In this document: piece by piece, positions 48,050 through 61,059 of the stretch
How the letters are laid out: every line of letters begins with the position of its first letter
Numbering within the stretch: position 1 is the first letter of the stretch
NCBI GenBank assembly: GCA_022496185.1
Contig: WTXG01000003.1
Span: 992,001-1,056,000 of the forward strand
Direction: 5' to 3'
Origin: Multifurca ochricompacta
Taxonomy: Eukaryota; Basidiomycota; Agaricomycetes; Russulales; Russulaceae
Length of the DNA: 64,000 nt
Program-made: the position numbers and the translations under genes
The notes under the pieces: generated by a model
What the model was told of the DNA's origin: nothing
What the model saw: the letters and a program-made list of their open reading frames with translations, nothing else
The model's database searches: none

Positions 48050-50264
48050 ATGCCAATTAATGGTTCATCGAGCTCTCGAATAGATTCAAATAATGAGACA
48101 AGTACAAGTCACAAGGACCGTGGATTCTGCGAGTTGGGTATCCTTGACGCGGCTGCCGGTCCGTCCGAAGTCTCCACCCCGGCGTCGACAAAATTGAAGA
48201 CGAGGAGCAAGAGCAAGCGCTCTGGAGCAGCAACACCTATTCCGCAGGACGAGCATCCGTCACCTTTCTTGGAAGAGCCTTCGTTTGAGAATAACGGCGA
48301 TTTTATTGCGTTTGGATTGGATATGAACCTGAGCTCCGTGAACACCATCATAAAAAGGACAACCGGGAACCTCAGGAGAGAGATTGGGACAAAGGTAAAG
48401 GGAAGGTACACGAGAGTGATGGCGGAGGAGGAAAAAAGGGCAAAGCCGACATTGACAGAAACGACGGGTACAACAACAAAAAGGATCGTATGGATGCCGC
48501 ATCACGAAAGGCACCATGGGTTACAGATGTTAACTGGGAAGGGAGCACGAATGTGGCAGAATTGTACGCTTTTTCTGCCTCTCATTCGTGTGGCGACTGA
48601 CAGCACACGTTGCAGACTACATCAAGAGGTCAAGGCATTTGTGAACTACATATCGCCGACACGAGAAGAGGATGAAGTCCGTTCGCTGGTCGTGACATTA
48701 ATTTCCCAAGCTATTCAAAAAAAAATTCCGGACGCAAAGGTGCTTGCGTTTGGGAGTTACGAGACTAAGCTGTACCTTCCGCTAGGGTGTGTGATCGGTA
48801 TCACTCGCTCCATATTGCCAAACCCTGACTGTGTTGAAGAGACATAGACCTGGTCGTACTTTCTCAATCCATGGCATACTCTGATCGCATTACGGTCTTA
48901 CACGCGCTCGCCAACACACTCAAACGAGCGGGGATAACTGATAAAGTAACCATCATTGCAAAAGCGAAAGTACCCATCGTCAAATTTGTCACAACCCACG
49001 GCTATTTTCCTGTTGACATTTCTATCAACCAAGAGAACGGGGTAGAAGCGGGAAGAGTCGTGACGGGATTCCTTTCTGAAATGCCTGCTCTTCGGGCGCT
49101 CGTCCTTGTCGGAAAAGCATTTCTCAGTCAGCGGTCGATGAACGAAGTGTTCTCGGGTGGTCTAGGGAGTTACAGCATCGTTTGCCTGGCAGCAAGCTTC
49201 CTACAAATGCACCCAAAAATAAGGAGAGGAGAAATCAACCCGGCGCAGAACTTGGGAGTACTAGTGATGGAGTTCTTTGAATTGTACGGCTGTTATTTCA
49301 ACTATCATGAAGTGGGCATCTCGCTGCGGGACGGAGGCACCTATTTTAACAAGGCCCAACGAGGGTGGGTGGACTACAGGCAGAGCCTACTATCTATCGA
49401 GGACCCAGCGGACCCAGGTGAGTGGCTTGTTCCGCGTGACTGAACGCGTCACTTAACTAGCACGATCATGGTGCAGCGAATGATATCTCCAAAGGATCAT
49501 ACAACATTGCGCGAGTACGCCAGACGTTCGCAGGTGCGCATGGTATCATGACGGCAGCCGCCTATTTAAAGGCCGGCATACTGAATTCACGACGATCGGG
49601 ACGTTTTGTCCAGCTGCGAGGGCACGTGGACCCGCCAGATTTGAGCATATTGTCAAGTGTACTGGGCGTCACCCAAGAGGTAGGTTGAATTTGAGGTTGT
49701 GATGCTCTATTGATCAGAACGTGCACCAACCAGACGATCAATCGCCGACGTATCGTGCAGGAGGTCTACGACAAGAAGGTGTTGCATAGACTCGTTGGGG
49801 TCTCACCGAGAGCTACGGTCGTGCAGGACGTTCGACACCTGAAGAACGCCACGCGGCGAAAGAGGGGTGATGCATTTGGTGTACAAACTGCTTGGGAATC
49901 GAGGGATAGATCCCGAAATTCTGACGGCGAAGGCCCCACTCTCGCAACAGGTTCTACTATGACTTTGAAAGACCGGTCAGGTGAAATCATCGACGTTGAC
50001 GCTGAAACGAGTCGTTATGGGATTCGACCGAGGAAACGGCGAAGGATAAGCCCAGCGATTGACGAAAAAATCATATTTACGACGGACGAGGGAAGTGAGG
50101 AGGAGGAAATTCTAGTTGTTGGGTCGAGCGAGGAAGGAATTGTAGAGTTTGATCATACCGAGTCGGCTAGAGGTCGAGGTAGTGGTCGAGTGAAGATAAA
50201 TAGGAAACGTGCCTTTTGGGCTTCTAAAGGTAGAGTTGAAGGTTCACCTTTACCTTTACCTTAA
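48050..50264 (+). CDS. TRF4/5-type non-canonical poly(A) polymerase (TRAMP)
   Basis: It adds short A tails to defective nuclear RNAs, feeding them to the exosome. Exons are 48050-48563, 48616-48786, 48840-49417, 49477-49679 and 49734-50264. The nucleotidyltransferase motif is FGSYETKLYLPLGDIDLVV (GS and DxD), with the third Asp in HGYFPVDISIN. The PAP-associated domain has NLGVLVMEFFELYGCYFNYH and RDGGTYFNK. An N-terminal disordered region carries DFIAFGL, seen in other Trf4 proteins. The C-terminus is basic/acidic. One base is missing near 48323-48326; with it the gene encodes 665 residues. The ATG at 48050 is the first true ATG. Confidence 0.92.
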
Positions 50265-50564
50265 CCTTATCATCTCCTCTCTTCTCTTCTCTTCTCTCAC
50301 TCTCATTCTCTATCACTCTCTCCCGTATATCCCTCTTTTTTCTTTTTCATTTCATTTCATTTCTTTTCCTTTATTTTTTCATTTCTTTTTGTCGTTCAAA
50401 AACACAATCTATCCACTCTATCTTTGCTTAGCGTGTATTGCTTGGCTTGGGTTACTGGTCGCTCCTTGAACATTTTGCAGCATTCATTCCTTCGTTTCTC
50501 CCATGTAGGTTCTAATTCATCGTCTTTCTCTCTCTCTCTCTCTCTTATACCTTTTTCAATTCAG
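50265..50564. other. Pyrimidine-rich intergenic or 5' intron of the next gene
   Basis: CT-rich microsatellite-like DNA occupies about 50270-50400, and (TC)n runs at about 50527-50545. TTCAATTCAG at 50555-50564 is a credible 3' splice site for the following gene, so its first exon probably lies in this tract. I could not place it. Confidence 0.4.
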
Positions 50565-53154
50565 GGCTGCAACACAACCTCCCCAGGGTAACCTAAAAGA
50601 CCGCATCGCGGCTCTTCAACAGCGCAATGGCACCCCTTCCCCAACCTCTTCTCCAACACCTTCTCGCGATCTATCCGTCACCCCTCCGCGGGGTGGTCTC
50701 CGTGACAAGATTGCCAAGTTCGAGAGGAAGGGTGGTGTACCTATTCCCCGCGGTAGTTTTGCCATGGGAGCTCCCCCGCCTGAAGACGCTGGCTCCACGA
50801 AAAGTCGTGAGCTCTATGGAAACAGAGTTGCCGCCCTTGGAAAAGGGCGACCTACTGCTCCAGGAAATTCTGGCTATAGAGCTGTTACATCCCCACCAGG
50901 AGCATCAACGACCACAAGTTCTCAGCCTTCGTCAGATGAGAATTCCGCTAAGTCTACGGCACACCTCGTGCCCCCCCCTACTACCCACTCTGTTTCTCTA
51001 TCAATGCCCCCTTCACGCCGTAGCTCATCCGAATTCACGGACAGACAGACAAGCGATCTTGATGTAGTTGACAAACCAGACGAAGCTCAGGGACCTGCAG
51101 ATGATCATCATGAGACTTCCATTCAGAGAAGGCCCGACTGTCAGCGTGAATCTCTTCCCGAGGTACTAGACACAGACCTTCAGAATCCTTTGCTTCCACC
51201 CTGAAATCTTCTGCGGAGTCTGGGGTCCATACAGACGGCCATCCTGCTACAGCGTCGTTGGTGAGCCCCACTTCATTGGCTGGATCAATTGTCACAACCC
51301 CTTCATCGGACGAAGCCTCCGAACATATTTCTCTGCCCAAAGCAGCCTTGTCCAAGACCACCTCGATCCAGGCCGGAAATGTTTCCCCTTCAGTTGTTCA
51401 CACTGCTCTTTTCTCCCAGTCCACTCCAACACCAGCTGAGTCCCATGCCCAGGAGCGGGTTCCCGTTGTCGGCCCTCAACCCGCCGTGTCTATTGTACAA
51501 ACCCATATTACGATCGAGCAGGCTCCCGTCAAAGAAGCTACGATCAATACATCCTCGCGGGGTTCCCGACTGGACCAATCCCTACAGAATGATTCCTTGA
51601 CACCCTCGTCAACCCACTCTGATGAATCATCTGTCACCCAATTAGCTTCACCAACTAGTGTTAACACTGTGGACAATTTGAAAGCAAGCTCCACCTCTAA
51701 CCCTTCAAACGTACATCCCGTTGACAAGGTGAAGGTCGACTTACTTCAAGATAGAAGTTCTACTTCTGAGTCGAGCATCGCTTTCCCCTCAAGCACTCCT
51801 GCCAATTCGTCTGGAAATCCTGACGACCCAATCATAATGTCCCTCTCACCTACTACCAAACCAGGCCGCCGTAGTTTTAGCGCCATTGTGCACCGCAATG
51901 ATGGTGATAAGCGCCCAGATTCAAGGCATAGCACCACTTCTAGGTCAAGTACTGTCACCTCTCATCCAAGCTCTTCCAGTTTCAAACCTGGTACAGACGG
52001 TGGGGTTGTGCGGTCAAAGCGGAACTTCAAGCATCTTGGCACTGTGACTACTGACCCTCCCCCCAGTCCTGGTGCGGGCGATCTTGGCGTGGGTGACCTA
52101 GCTGCTCTGCTTCAAGAGGCTGCTTGGCTCGAACAAAGGCTTTCCGACGAGAACACAACTTTTGAGATGCCTTCGGCTCCGGGCGAGGAGGGGCCGAAGG
52201 CAGAAATGGAGTCTGCGCCCTCGCCTGCCACCACAACAAAGGCGGACCAGGTCACCCCGTCCCCACCTGTGGTTGCGACTTCAACACGATCAAAGGGACG
52301 CGGCCTTATTCTGAGTCCCTTGACTTCAGCACCGTCCACTAAAATCCCGCACTCACCTATCCGGTCATCCACATCGACGCCAAGTTTCCAGGTTCATCCA
52401 GTTGCATCGGTCTCACCCGAAGAAGTTTCTCCAACGCCACCAAAGTCTACACGCGGACGCAAATACTTCTCTCTCCGTGGTGCGCTACGTGGTCCACGGC
52501 TCAGCGTGTCATCCGAGATGTCCTCCGATGACTCTGCTCCAGTCGCGACCCCGCCATCACCTACCTTCGACCTCTCCATGCCACAGGCTTCCCACGGACA
52601 TAGCAATGACTCTATGAGCGTGCGCAGCATGTTCTCCAGCCGTAGCAACAAAAGTGGCAAAAGTGATAGTGCACCCGGCTCCCTGCGTCTATCTCCTCGA
52701 CGCGGCGTCGCAAGGGCGAGCTCCTTCGCAGAGCGTCTCCTCAACAGGGCGTCGAAGACCAAGTCTTTGCTGGATGATCCTGGTCAGTTTTCCTTGTCCT
52801 AGTCTCCCCTCGAGAGCTGATCCGTCGTTTGCGTTCTTAGACGATGCGATCCTGGAGCAAACGCCCATGCTTCCACCTATCATCCCGGAAACACCGGGTT
52901 CGCTCCTCTCTATTTCTCCAATCTCACCGTCGCCAAAGAGTGAAGTTCCGTTCGACCGTGATATCTTTGACGCATTCCCAAATGTACCATCAGATATTCC
53001 GCAACGGCCCGCGTCGTATTTATTCCCCGTGTCGCCAAAGACAGCTGTCCCGGTTCAACAGGACTTTAGGCGTTCATCTACCATTGGGGTTCCTCCAAGC
53101 GAGAAAGGTAGCCATGAGAAGTCTGGTTGGCTGCGAACGCGGCAAGAGTCATAA
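50565..53154 (+). CDS. Long Ser/Thr/Pro-rich disordered protein, start not resolved
   Basis: Coding sequence begins after the acceptor at 50564 and runs to 52782, then 52841-53154 (intron 52783-52840). Near the N-terminus are two related short motifs, NLKDRIAALQQ and GLRDKIAKFERKGG. GSFAMGAPPPEDA and SRELYGNRVAALG follow. The remaining 750 or so residues are low-complexity with many SP/TP sites, ending SGWLRTRQES. A one-base deletion near 51170 is needed to join EVLDT to RPSESFASTLKSSAES. I recall similar KDRIAALQ-type proteins in other Agaricomycetes, without a known function. It may be a scaffold. Confidence 0.7.
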
Positions 53155-54359
53155 GTCTGGAGATCACGCCTACGTGTATACTGCTGCTTTCCCCGCTTGG
53201 TTTGCTTGTCAATTTATACTACTAACCAGTAGTGGCATCAAGTGCAAAGCACTGGATGCTGTTCCGTTATGCCCTCCATTCACATCACGTCACCCCCTTT
53301 TATCAACTATGTTGTCACTTACACTTTCTTTTCCATTTCTTGCATGCCCAGCTCTCTCAAAATCAGGACCAGTTTTAATTATCCTCTCCGCTATTACTCT
53401 AGCATTTAGCTACATCTCATTGATTGTGCGATATTTAGAGCCGATACTTCTATCCGACCCGACGAATTCAAATGCAGTTATAATTTGAAAGGCGTCCTTT
53501 TCGAGTACTGAATCAAAACCGCCAATCACCGTCTAGGGATCTGTTGTGTGTACTGCATATCGTAACGGTCTAGGATGCTACTTTTGTTGCACCCTAAGCC
53601 GACCTGTCCTATCTTTCAGGGATAAGCTGCTTATGTCGGCCACCTGTGCTCACTATTTGGTGCCAGTCCTCGCAGGAGCAGCAAGAGCGGAGACCGTGAT
53701 CACGGAAAACTAGTCGTTAGGGCGTGATGCGAGATGCGAGATGACCAAGTCCTCGTGGAAGCGTTTAGAAGGCACTGCCAACAAGTGGTGGGTGTCTTGC
53801 AACTTTCCCGAGGCTGCCAAAGTAAATTATTCCAGTGCCCAGATCTACTGTTTAGTTCGAATGCACCGATGGCGATGATCACGACAACTAAACCCATTGA
53901 TGGAGGAGCCCTTGGTCGCAACATGGCTCGTGGCCTGTTTGTGAGGTTACTGCAAGACCACTACGAGGCTAATTTAAGGCAACTAAGGTCAACTACGCCA
54001 TCTCGTAGTTGGGGTTTCCTTTCATGCTCATGCTGTAGTTGACGATGACTTGTCGCCTGAATGGGGCGTGCCCGGTGTGACAGAGAATCTCGTTGCCGCC
54101 CTGGAACGACCCGTTGGTCCCAAATATCTGCGGCGGGAAGGCCAGTCTGGCTTAATATTATCACGCAGCGTTGCACAATTAGATCGGCATTGACGCACTG
54201 CAGCTAAATATGATTTACCATTGAAGCGAGGTAGTGTATGTGATTTAAAAATACAGATTGTGATTGCATGAAATATAGAGACCATGGGTAAGCCTAGGAC
54301 TTCTGTGAGAACGAATCGGCATCATGCATTAAGAAGCATCAGAAAGAGCAATGCTAGCT
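53155..54359. other. Convergent intergenic region, no supported gene
   Basis: 1.2 kb lie between the disordered-protein and CENP-C stops. ORFs of 70-100 codons overlap on both strands (for example 53734-54042 +), none with a recognisable motif. Confidence 0.45.
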
Positions 54360-56284
54360 TCATGCCCGCGTTGACACCCCACGTTTGCTGGGCGCTGCAC
54401 GCTCACTCGAGAGACGAGTGGTGACGGGAGCCTGACTGACACTATTCGAGCGCCGTTGCGGAGTTGCCGGCGTCTCGGGATCTGGAGCTGGAAGCACCTC
54501 TGGTGGGGCCTCCTCTTCTGCAGAGACACGGCGCGCTTGTGCAAAGAACAACTTTGCGTCGCGTTCCGCAATGTTCTCGATATAATAGGTGTTTCCGCGG
54601 GGTACCAAGATCATGCCGCCTGAGCAGAGGACGTACGACGATTCGTGTACCTTGAACGTCACAGCACCCTCTATCACGTAGAACACCTATTGGTGGATTT
54701 GGGCATCAACTGTTGAAAGAGGGGTGTGGATGTTAGACGCACATAAGTATTGTCTTTCGTCATTTTGCTTGGCTTATGCTTGTTGGGGGGTATTCGAAGC
54801 TGTCCCGCCGCGATATATTCTCCATCTCCGAATACCTTTGTAAAGAAAAAGTCGTTGTTGGCCGCAGAACGATGGTTCACCAAGCGGCCCGGATAGGCAA
54901 GACCTGTGAGACCTGGCTCAAAAAAGCTTGTTGCAATACAGCAGAGATGTCCAACATACGCCGAGATACCTCGTTGCCCGTGAACCAATCAATAACAACA
55001 CCATTGGTGGGCGTTTTATCATCCCACCCCTCTTCTGGATTAAAGTCCGTTATCACCTCTTCAGTCTTGCTGCGAGGGGCGGTGCTACGTTTGTTCTTGT
55101 GTGCAGCACCCAATGACTTAGGAGTATCTTTAGGGATACGCACAATCTCCTTGATCGTCGGAACGTAAGATACTTTGCCTTGGTCACGCCTCCCGTAGAC
55201 TACTTTCTCGCACCGCCACCATTCAAGTGGTTCATAACGTAGTCGCTTGCCTCTTCGTAGACCTGTTGTGTTTTCCGGAGATGCTGCAAAGCGATTAGAT
55301 AGGGTATCGCACCACGACAAATGGAGATTTACAAGGCATCGCGGGCATTGCTCTCTTCGGAGGCCGTTTCTCGGCGGGTTTCTTCTTTGGTGGGGGTTCC
55401 GTAATTTCCTCAACTTGATCCATCTCGATATCGTCAAGGCCTTGAGCAATCTCCTTCTCAACTTCATCGTCACCCTCTTCACGTTGGTTCTTTCTGGTAA
55501 CTTCGCGCTTGCCTTTCGACCGCGGGCTCGGTAGATTTTCACCGTCGCTATCCTGGGATATAATTGAGAAGCTCGCTCGTCGTGGAGTTTTTTGGTACCT
55601 GGACCGCTTGCTGGGCGGTTCCGGCTCCTCTATATCCGCGTCACTTTCTGACAAAACTCCGCCGCCCCCGTCGTCGATGGACGGATAGATGCCAATGTCA
55701 GGGGGTGCACGAGGGGAGCGAAGAGGACTACCGATGGAGGCACGGCGCATGCCAGAAGCGAGTGACTTTCTTGGGCGCGGTGATGGTACCGCGTCAAAGT
55801 CGACGATCGAGCTACGCCCCATAGGACGCGAAGATGGTCCAGCGCGATTAAGCAGAGGTGACGAAGGCTGTCGCGCATTAGAAAAGTATGCATTTGCCCC
55901 CGAATTGATAGTCACGCCTTGCATCAATTAGGTAGTAAGAAACTTGGGTAAGAAAGGGGGTAAGTGCGAGTGTGACATACTATTATCGTCAAGTTCCATT
56001 GACATCTCGCCTCCATCGTCGTCCTCGTAAATAGGTGCAACACTCTTACGCTTTTTGCTGCTGCCAGGGCGCGGCTTGTTCTGACCATGCCACGCTGTTC
56101 GTGTGTCGGCGTGGCTAAGGATCTCGTCGAAAGGTTCAAAATCGTCAGACTTGTGTTCGATGGTAGGAACAGGTAGTCCCGTCCTCTTTCCACGGCCTAG
56201 GTCATCCGCACGGAATGGTAAATGAGCACGTTGTTGCACGCGTCTGGACGCGCCGAGAGAACTTTTGCGAGCTGAGGTTGGCAT
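54360..56284 (-). CDS. MIF2: Centromere protein C (Mif2/CENP-C)
   Basis: CENP-C bridges the CENP-A nucleosome to the outer kinetochore. Exons 55981-56284, 55333-55917, 54960-55283, 54743-54903 and 54360-54686 give 566 residues. The start is MPTSARKSSLGASRRVQQRA. The CENP-C motif reads GLRRGKRLRYEPLEWWRCEK then VVYG. The C-terminal Mif2 cupin dimerisation fold follows (NDFFFTKVFGDGEYIAAGQL, VFYVIEGAVTFKVHESSYVL, GGMILVPRGNTYYIENI). All joins are in phase. The central part is disordered and basic/acidic, as usual. Confidence 0.95.
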
Positions 56285-56580
56285 GTTTTATTTACATGTG
56301 CGTGTGCATAAAGTGGAAAGTCAAGTGAAAAGGAACGTGGGAAAAATCAACGAGATCACGTTGAACTCGCCCCTGCTGGCTTTTTTATTTTATTATTTTT
56401 CGATACAAGTACAACGCCAGCTACTAGATTTTAAATGCACCATCACGACCCACTATCGAGTGAGATATATATATAAGAAAAGATGAGCATGGTAGAGCTA
56501 CAATGAAACGAAATAAATGGAGAGATACTATGAGTATGCACATAGAGTGGTACCGATAAGGCCAGATGATTATCCGGCTC

Positions 56581-58894
56581 TTATGCTTCGGTGTTTTGTT
56601 TCTTGTCCCTTAATAGAGAGTGCAAGATCTGTTCATGCAGCGCCTTACCTGCCGGAACCTTTACAACCGATTAAATCAGTGAAATCAGTGGCAAATGAGT
56701 TTTTATCGAGGAGAGCGTACCATTGGGAACACGTGCTCGTTCGACTCGACAATGCACTCCAGTAGTATGGGCTTGTTCCCGTCATACTCAAGGAACTCCT
56801 TCATCTTCTCTGGTAGCTCACTTGCACTGCGAACGCGAATGGCGTGCACCCCCATCGCCTTCGCGAGGAGGACAAAATCAGGGTTGGTCATGCGCGTGTG
56901 GGAATACCGATGATCATAGAACAGATCTGCCAGCGTTCAGTCATCATGCATATATGGACACGCGAAATAGATACGAACCTTGCCATTGAACCACCATGCC
57001 CTGGAATTCGTTGTTCAATACCAACACTTTTACACCAATGTTGAATTGAGAAGCAGTAGCAAGTTCCATGGCGGTCATGCTGAATGACGCATCACCATCT
57101 ATGTCGATGACTGTTTTGTTCGGTGCGCCAACCTTTGCGCCAACTGCCGCAGGAAGGCCGAAGCCCATCGTCTAAGCAAAACGTCAGAACAAAAACAAAA
57201 ACAATAGACATTGAATGATAGCGCGTACACCGAGCCCGCCCGAAGTGATCATCGACCGTGGATATCGCCACGGAAGTGTTGTGCGGCCCACATTTGGTGT
57301 TGCCCAACACCTGTGGTAATAACAACGTTCTCCTTGTACGACGCCGTTTGTCTATCGAGTTCCTCGATCACTTCCTGCGGCTTTATTTTCTCGCCTTTCT
57401 CGGGATTACTTTTCACGTAGACAAAAGGGTACTTCTCCTTCCACTCTTTGATGTCTTTGAACCAGAGTGCACGTTCCGAGAATCTGATCAGGGGGAGCAT
57501 TGCCGCAAGATTCTCAGTGACATCTCCAAGAATGGGAATAGATGCATCTACGACTTTGTTGACGTTCTTTGGCTGAATCTCAAAGTGAATGATACCTCCG
57601 CGCCGCTGCGCTGCCGCGGTTCGTGCGGCGGGGGCAAATTGCGAGACCTTGCCTGTGACGCGGTCATCAAAACGCGCACCAAGAGCGATGATCACATCCG
57701 CCTGCTGCATCGCAAGGTTTGCATACGCGGAGCCATGCATGCCAATCATATGAAGGCTCCTCGGATCCGTTTCATCGAAGACACCAAGGCCTTGCAATGT
57801 CGTCGTGACAGGAATATTGCCTTCGCGCGCAAGTTGTGTCAAAAACTTGGGTCCGAGTGGATTTCCAAGAACGCCGTGACCGGCATAGATGAGTGGCCGC
57901 TCCGCTTGATTGATGAGCTGCGCGGCCTGACGAATGAGTTCGAGCTCGGAAGACGCGCGGACAGGGGTTTGCAAAGGATTTGAGGGGAGATCAAGAGTGG
58001 ATCCAGGGGTTGTCACCTTGAATGGCAAAGGAGTGCGTAGAATGCCGGCGGTCACGTCCTTGGGAAGGTCCACGAGAACGGGGCCAGGGCGTCCGGATGT
58101 CGCAATCTTGAACGCCTCGTTGATTCTCCTCGGCAGCTCGGTAATGTCCTTGACCATCACGTTCCATTTGGTGCAACTGCGGGAGATTCCGACAATGTCG
58201 GCTTCCTGGAACGCATCGGAGCCTATGGCTGAAGTAGCCACTTGACCACAAAACACTACTAAAGGGACGCCATCGCTGAGCGCATCTTGCATCGGAGTGA
58301 CAACGTTGGTAGCACCGGGGCCCGAGGTTACGAGTACGACGCCAGGTTTACCGGATACGCGTGCATAACCCTCCGCCATATGTCCAGCGCCTTGCTCGTG
58401 TCTAGGTAAAACAAAATCGAAATGCTTCGAATCGTATATAGCGTCGAAGACGGGAAGAATTGCTCCGCCGGGGTATCCAAAAATATGTTTGACATCGTGT
58501 CGAAGCATCATCTCATGAAAAATTTCACCGCCTGACAAGCCGACGAAAGAATGATCCAAAGGAATGTCTGAATGAGTAGGTAGCGATGGGGCAGGATTCG
58601 GAGGGCTGATTTTCGAGGGTAACTGCTGAAAGGCAGGCGCAGGAGTTGGACGACTGTGATGATACTGAATAGGCTGATAAAGAGGCGAGAGAAGAATAAA
58701 ATATACACGGTCTGAGAGACGACGGCATTGTGAGCAGATGAACGGCTAATGTTGCGCGCGTGCTCTTTTACTCTGGCCCTCGCCTCGAGAAATACTGGGC
58801 TAATGGCAGCAGTTGAACGAGACCGAGTTAAAGTGAGAGAAGTTGTAGTTTTGGGCGCAGAATTCGCGCGAAATTTTATAGAAGTGAAAGACAT
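56581..58894 (-). CDS. ILV2: Acetolactate synthase catalytic subunit, mitochondrial
   Basis: This ThDP- and FAD-dependent enzyme catalyses the first common step of valine/isoleucine synthesis. Exons are 58709-58894, 57229-58625, 56979-57171, 56721-56926 and 56581-56658. The presequence (MSFTSIKFRANSAPKTTTSL) is followed by GGEIFHEMMLRHDVKHIFGY, the ThDP-activating Glu in LPRHEQGAGHMAEGYARVSG, VTSGPGATNVVTPMQDAL, the FAD-domain ALGARFDDRVTGK and the ThDP-Mg motif IDGDASFSMTAMELATA. The end is LRDKKQNTEA. A one-base deletion near 57268-57272 splits HFR from WRYPRSMITSGGLG. Corrected length is 686 residues. Intron 3 has donor GTTCGT. A TGACTC at 58944-58949 in the promoter fits Gcn4-type control. 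Confidence 0.95.
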
Positions 58895-58994
58895 GAGAAT
58901 GAGATGAAGATGAAGTGAAGATGAAGTGAGAGTGAAAAAAAGTTGACTCGAATTTATTTAGTTCGAGCCCCAGTCCGATTAAATCCGACTTCGG
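58895..58994. promoter_or_regulatory. 100-bp divergent promoter ILV2 / MTU1 with TGACTC
   Basis: TTGACTCG at 58943-58950 contains the TGACTC half of the Gcn4 site, 50 bp from the ILV2 start. Direct ATGAAGTGAG repeats lie at about 58908-58931. Confidence 0.5.
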
Positions 58995-60593
58995 ATGTGG
59001 ACTCGTTCATTCTCATTCTCATTCAAACTCGCTGCCTCGTCTCTTCATATACCAAAAATCCCAAAAAATGGAAGTAAAGGTAAGCGATATTTTTTTAAAA
59101 AAAGGGAGCTTCATCGATCTGCTGGTATAGTTATAGTCGCCATGTCAGGAGGTGTTGACTCATCAGTGACCGCTAAATTGCTTGCTGAGAAGGTACGCAA
59201 CTATTATTAAATCTCCTCGCGCATTTACCCACAATGATCGTGTTAGGATTACGACCTTTCTGCCATATTCATGCGGAATTGGGATACCCGTGACGAGTCG
59301 GGCACCGACGTGGGTTGTGAGTGGGAGAAAGACTGGGAAGACGTTCAACGTGTTTGCAGAAAGCTTGACATCCCATGCCGGATGGTGTGTTAATTCCAAC
59401 GCCTCCGCCCTCTCACTTTTGACACCACGAAAAGTGTTTAGGTTGACTTATCAAGAGAATATTGGCTCAGAGTATTTGAACCTGCTGTCAGGACATGGGA
59501 GAACGGCGACACGCCAAATCCCGATGTCTGGTGTAATAGGTATGTCTGACCACGTTGCATCGCCGAGACGCTACTCACACCCCGCTTTCCCAGCGAGATA
59601 AAGTTCGGCGCGTTGTTTGATAGCTTACCAAAAGGCATCGAGTTTCTTGCCACTGGTTTGTCTCGCACTTCCCCTAGCTAGGTTTCTTGCTTGATATGTC
59701 CCCGCAGGTCATTACGCACGCAAAGCCTACCACCCACATAATCACCGCCCACAGCTCATGCGCGCGAGTGATCGGTTAAAAGACCAGACTTATTACCTTT
59801 CATCTATCGCAGAGTCCAGCCTCGAGAAGGCTATTTTTCCCCTTGCTGACATTTCAAAAGCTCAAGTTCGTGAGATTGCACGCACCGTAGGTTTGCACAA
59901 TGCTTCACGTGAAGAGAGCATGGGTTTGTGTTTCGTTGGCGAGCGGCGGCGTTTCAACGACTTTCTTGGTATGTCCTCTTGACGACTCAATGAATGGTCC
60001 TTAGGAACCAACTCGCTTGAATTTGGGTACTTGCAGGGAGTTACGTGGCAACTCAGCCAGGACCCGTTCTTGAGATCGACACAAACGTCGAGCTAGGCCA
60101 GCACAACGGTCTTTGGACTTATACTATCGGTCAGGGCGCAAAGCTACCAGGTTTAGCCAAGAAAATGTTTGTCGCTGGCAAGGATCATGAAAAGAATGTT
60201 ATCTACGTCGCCCTTCCTGAGTGGGTGCTCCTTCCGCTCATCTCGCTCCCGTTACGGAGATCTGACATGGTGCTCGGGCATAGCCATCCAGCATTGTTCA
60301 CGTCGACTATCATCTCCAACAACTTCTCGTGGATATGGAACGACGCGCCTCCATTGGCTGCGTTTTCACGTGAGGGGTTTCGCGCGAGTGTACAGATCCG
60401 CCATCGCATGACTGCAGTCCCCGTTACGGTGCGCCAGCACTGGACCGGCAAAACCGTGCAAATTATGTTTGACGAACCTCACAAAGCCGTCGCTCAAGGT
60501 CAAATTGCTGTTCTTTATGATGGGGACCATTGCTTGGGTTGTGGAACCATTAACGAAACAACAAGCAAGGCAGGTTTCAAGATCCCCGGCTAG
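58995..60593 (+). CDS. MTU1: Mitochondrial tRNA-specific 2-thiouridylase
   Basis: It thiolates wobble U34 of mitochondrial tRNA Lys/Glu/Gln. Eight exons (58995-59079, 59131-59192, 59247-59384, 59442-59539, 59594-59655, 59708-59968, 60037-60220, 60284-60593) sum to 399 residues with no frame repair. The targeting-like start MWTRSFSFSFKLAASS leads to the PP-loop IVAMSGGVDSSVTAKLLAEK. Then come LSAIFMRNWDTRDE, the first catalytic Cys in NPDVWCN, GHYARKAYHPH, QTYYLSSI, SREESMGLCFVGER and the second Cys near DHCLGCGTI. Intron 60221-60283 separates ALPD from HPALFTS; it is in frame. Confidence 0.94.
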
Positions 60594-61059
60594 AGCACTT
60601 GCCACTAATACTATCTTATTTACCTTTATTTGGGACATTTCATTGTCTCACCCATGTCAATCCAATTCATCGTGCCCATGTTCATTTCTTTCTCTATAAA
60701 TAACGGTACAACGGCCCCAAAACAAAGGCCAGCGAACCAGCCAGCTCTACGGGCTACGGCACAAATTTGAAAAGCTGCAAGTCGGATAGTCGATGGTGCA
60801 CAGTACAGGTCAATGGCAGAACGACAGAGGAGGTACCAAGGCGTCCATTGTTCGTAGATGGCGGTGTTAGGATATTCCTTATGCCAGCACCAACAGACGA
60901 TGACGACGTGCTATTGGCAGCCTTCTCAGTGCGAAGGCGCGACGCCCTAAGAGCTAGCTTCAAAAGGAGCCAGAAGACCCGCGGAAATGCCAGGATTTCT
61001 TGGGGTGACCTGGACTTCCGCTTCTTTGCTCTGTAACCGGGGCGTGCGCACATACGCAT
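60594..61059. other. Convergent intergenic region MTU1 / UPF1
   Basis: 466 bp. Overlapping ORFs of about 90-100 codons occur on both strands (60767-61036 +, 60754-61059 -) and none has a recognisable family motif. These are most likely 3' UTRs. Confidence 0.45.

Noticed and set aside
53734..54042. 103-codon plus-strand ORF downstream of the disordered protein
   Set aside because: Overlapped by equally long ORFs on the other strand; nothing recognisable in any frame.
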